Shown here: piece by piece, positions 6,170 to 6,922 of the stretch
Numbering within the stretch: the first letter of the stretch is position 1
How the letters are laid out: each line of letters opens with the position of its first letter
Source of the DNA: Alphaproteobacteria bacterium
Lineage (GTDB): Bacteria; Pseudomonadota; Alphaproteobacteria; Rickettsiales; VGDC01
DNA: 6,922 nucleotides
NCBI GenBank assembly: GCA_016869895.1
Contig: VGDC01000100.1
Span: 1-6,922 of the forward strand
Direction of reading: 5' to 3'
Translations under genes and position numbers: made by a program
Notes under the pieces: model-generated
The model's input: the letters and a program-made list of their open reading frames with translations, nothing else
Told to the model about the DNA's origin: nothing
Databases searched by the model: none

Positions 6170-6922
6170 CCGCACGTTTGGACAACCGCTTCGCCAGCTT
6201 GAAAGCTGCAGGCCGCGCTGGCCTCGTCACCTTCACCATGGCATTCGACCCGAACCGCACCGTGGCGCAGAACGTGTTGAACGGTTTGCCAGCAGCTGGC
6301 GCGGATGTCATCGAACTGGGCATTCCCTTCTCCGACCCTGTGGCAGATGGCCCGACCATCCAGCTTGCCGGGCAACGCGCGCTGGATGCGGGTGCGACCC
6401 TGAACGGCGTGCTGGAGATGGTGCGCGAATTCCGCCAATCCGACGCAAAAACCCCCATCATCCTCATGGGCTATTACAATCCCGTATTCCGCTATGGCAC
6501 GGAGAAATTCGTGGCTGATGCGGTGGCAGCGGGTGTGGACGGCAGCATCCTCGTGGATTTGCCACCAGAAGAACTCGCCGAAATCCAGCCCCATGCGGAT
6601 AAGCACGGTTTCGCCGTCATCCGCCTTGTCGCGCCGACCACGGGCGATGCACGTCTGGCGGCGATGCTGCAGGGCGCGCGCGGATTCGCCTATTATATCG
6701 CGGTGGCGGGCATCACGGGCGCGGGCTCGGCTGACCTTGCCGTGCTGGAACAGCGCGTGAAGCACTTGAAAAGCCAAACGTCATTACCGCTGGCCGTGGG
6801 CTTCGGCGTGAAGACCCCCGAACAAGCCGCCGCCATCGCCGCTTTCGCGGATGCAGTGGTCGTCGGTTCGGCACTGGTGAAAACGCTGGATGAGCAAGGC
6901 ACGGATGCCGCCCTCGCCCTCG
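6166..6922 (+). CDS. trpA: Tryptophan synthase alpha chain, 3'-truncated by the window edge
   Basis: TrpA cleaves indole-3-glycerol phosphate to glyceraldehyde 3-phosphate and indole, which is channelled to TrpB. From the ATG at 6166 the frame is open to the window end (252 full codons plus one base). With a usual family length near 270, only about 15-20 residues are missing. ELGIPFSDPVADGPTIQ (50-66) holds both catalytic residues, Glu50 and Asp61, at the same 11-residue spacing as Glu49/Asp60 of Salmonella. MGYYNPVFRYG (101-111) and VDLPPEE (130-136) are family loops. AGITGAG (181-187) is the mobile loop with Thr184, and VGFGV (211-215) and VVGSALV (232-238) are phosphate-binding strands. 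Two positions are unusual: Phe27 in MAFDP where Gly is usual (GDP), and Ala179 where Ser is usual. The gene overlaps trpB by 4 nt (ATGA), so coupled translation would balance the two subunits. Confidence 0.96.
   Translation, partial: MTARLDNRFASLKAAGRAGLVTFTMAFDPNRTVAQNVLNGLPAAGADVIELGIPFSDPVADGPTIQLAGQRALDAGATLNGVLEMVREFRQSDAKTPIILMGYYNPVFRYGTEKFVADAVAAGVDGSILVDLPPEELAEIQPHADKHGFAVIRLVAPTTGDARLAAMLQGARGFAYYIAVAGITGAGSADLAVLEQRVKHLKSQTSLPLAVGFGVKTPEQAAAIAAFADAVVVGSALVKTLDEQGTDAALAL

Noticed and set aside
1..6922. A search for a hidden novel system: mobile element, defence genes, CRISPR, retron or RNA gene.
   Set aside because: Nearly all of the window is covered by recognisable housekeeping genes with even composition. 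The spacers are 211 nt or shorter and hold no repeat array, transposase or tRNA-like structure that I can see.

Overview
This looks like a conserved housekeeping segment of an alphaproteobacterial chromosome. The gene order is cmk (partial) - rpsA - sppA - ihfB - lapA-like - trpF - trpB - trpA (partial), all on the + strand. The evidence for Alphaproteobacteria is this order (ihfB and a LapA-domain gene running straight into trpFBA), the S1 C-terminal tail (SGASLGDILGAAL, then a Lys-rich end), and a short single-domain SppA between rpsA and ihfB. The sequence is moderately GC-rich with a C/G preference at third codon positions, and composition looks even throughout. I could not place it to genus. 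From the usual order in this group, aroA would be expected to the left and accD/folC to the right, but neither is visible.

Region by region: 1-579 is the C-terminal part of cytidylate kinase. 580-790 is a 211-nt non-coding interval with a plausible extended -10 promoter and the rpsA leader. 791-2527 is ribosomal protein S1 with six S1 domains. 2562-3479 is a membrane-anchored SppA-type peptidase. 3480-3545 is an AT-rich spacer before ihfB (3546-3845). A 52-nt spacer with a small hairpin leads to a GTG-started LapA-domain membrane protein (3898-4254). Nine nucleotides later trpF begins (4264-4962). It overlaps trpB (4955-6169) by 8 nt, and trpB overlaps trpA (6166-window end) by 4 nt.

The genes fall into two loose groups. 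cmk, rpsA, sppA and ihfB/lapA serve nucleotide supply, translation, envelope proteolysis, nucleoid structure and envelope assembly. trpF, trpB and trpA encode the last steps of tryptophan synthesis, from phosphoribosylanthranilate isomerisation to the two-subunit tryptophan synthase. The overlaps imply translational coupling of trpFBA. There is no room for a trp attenuator next to trpF, so these genes are probably read from a promoter at or before ihfB/lapA.

I found no mobile element, CRISPR array, tRNA/rRNA, phage gene or novel multi-gene system. The findings are modest: possible regulatory RNA structure in leaders and spacers, and a few unusual residues in TrpA and TrpB.
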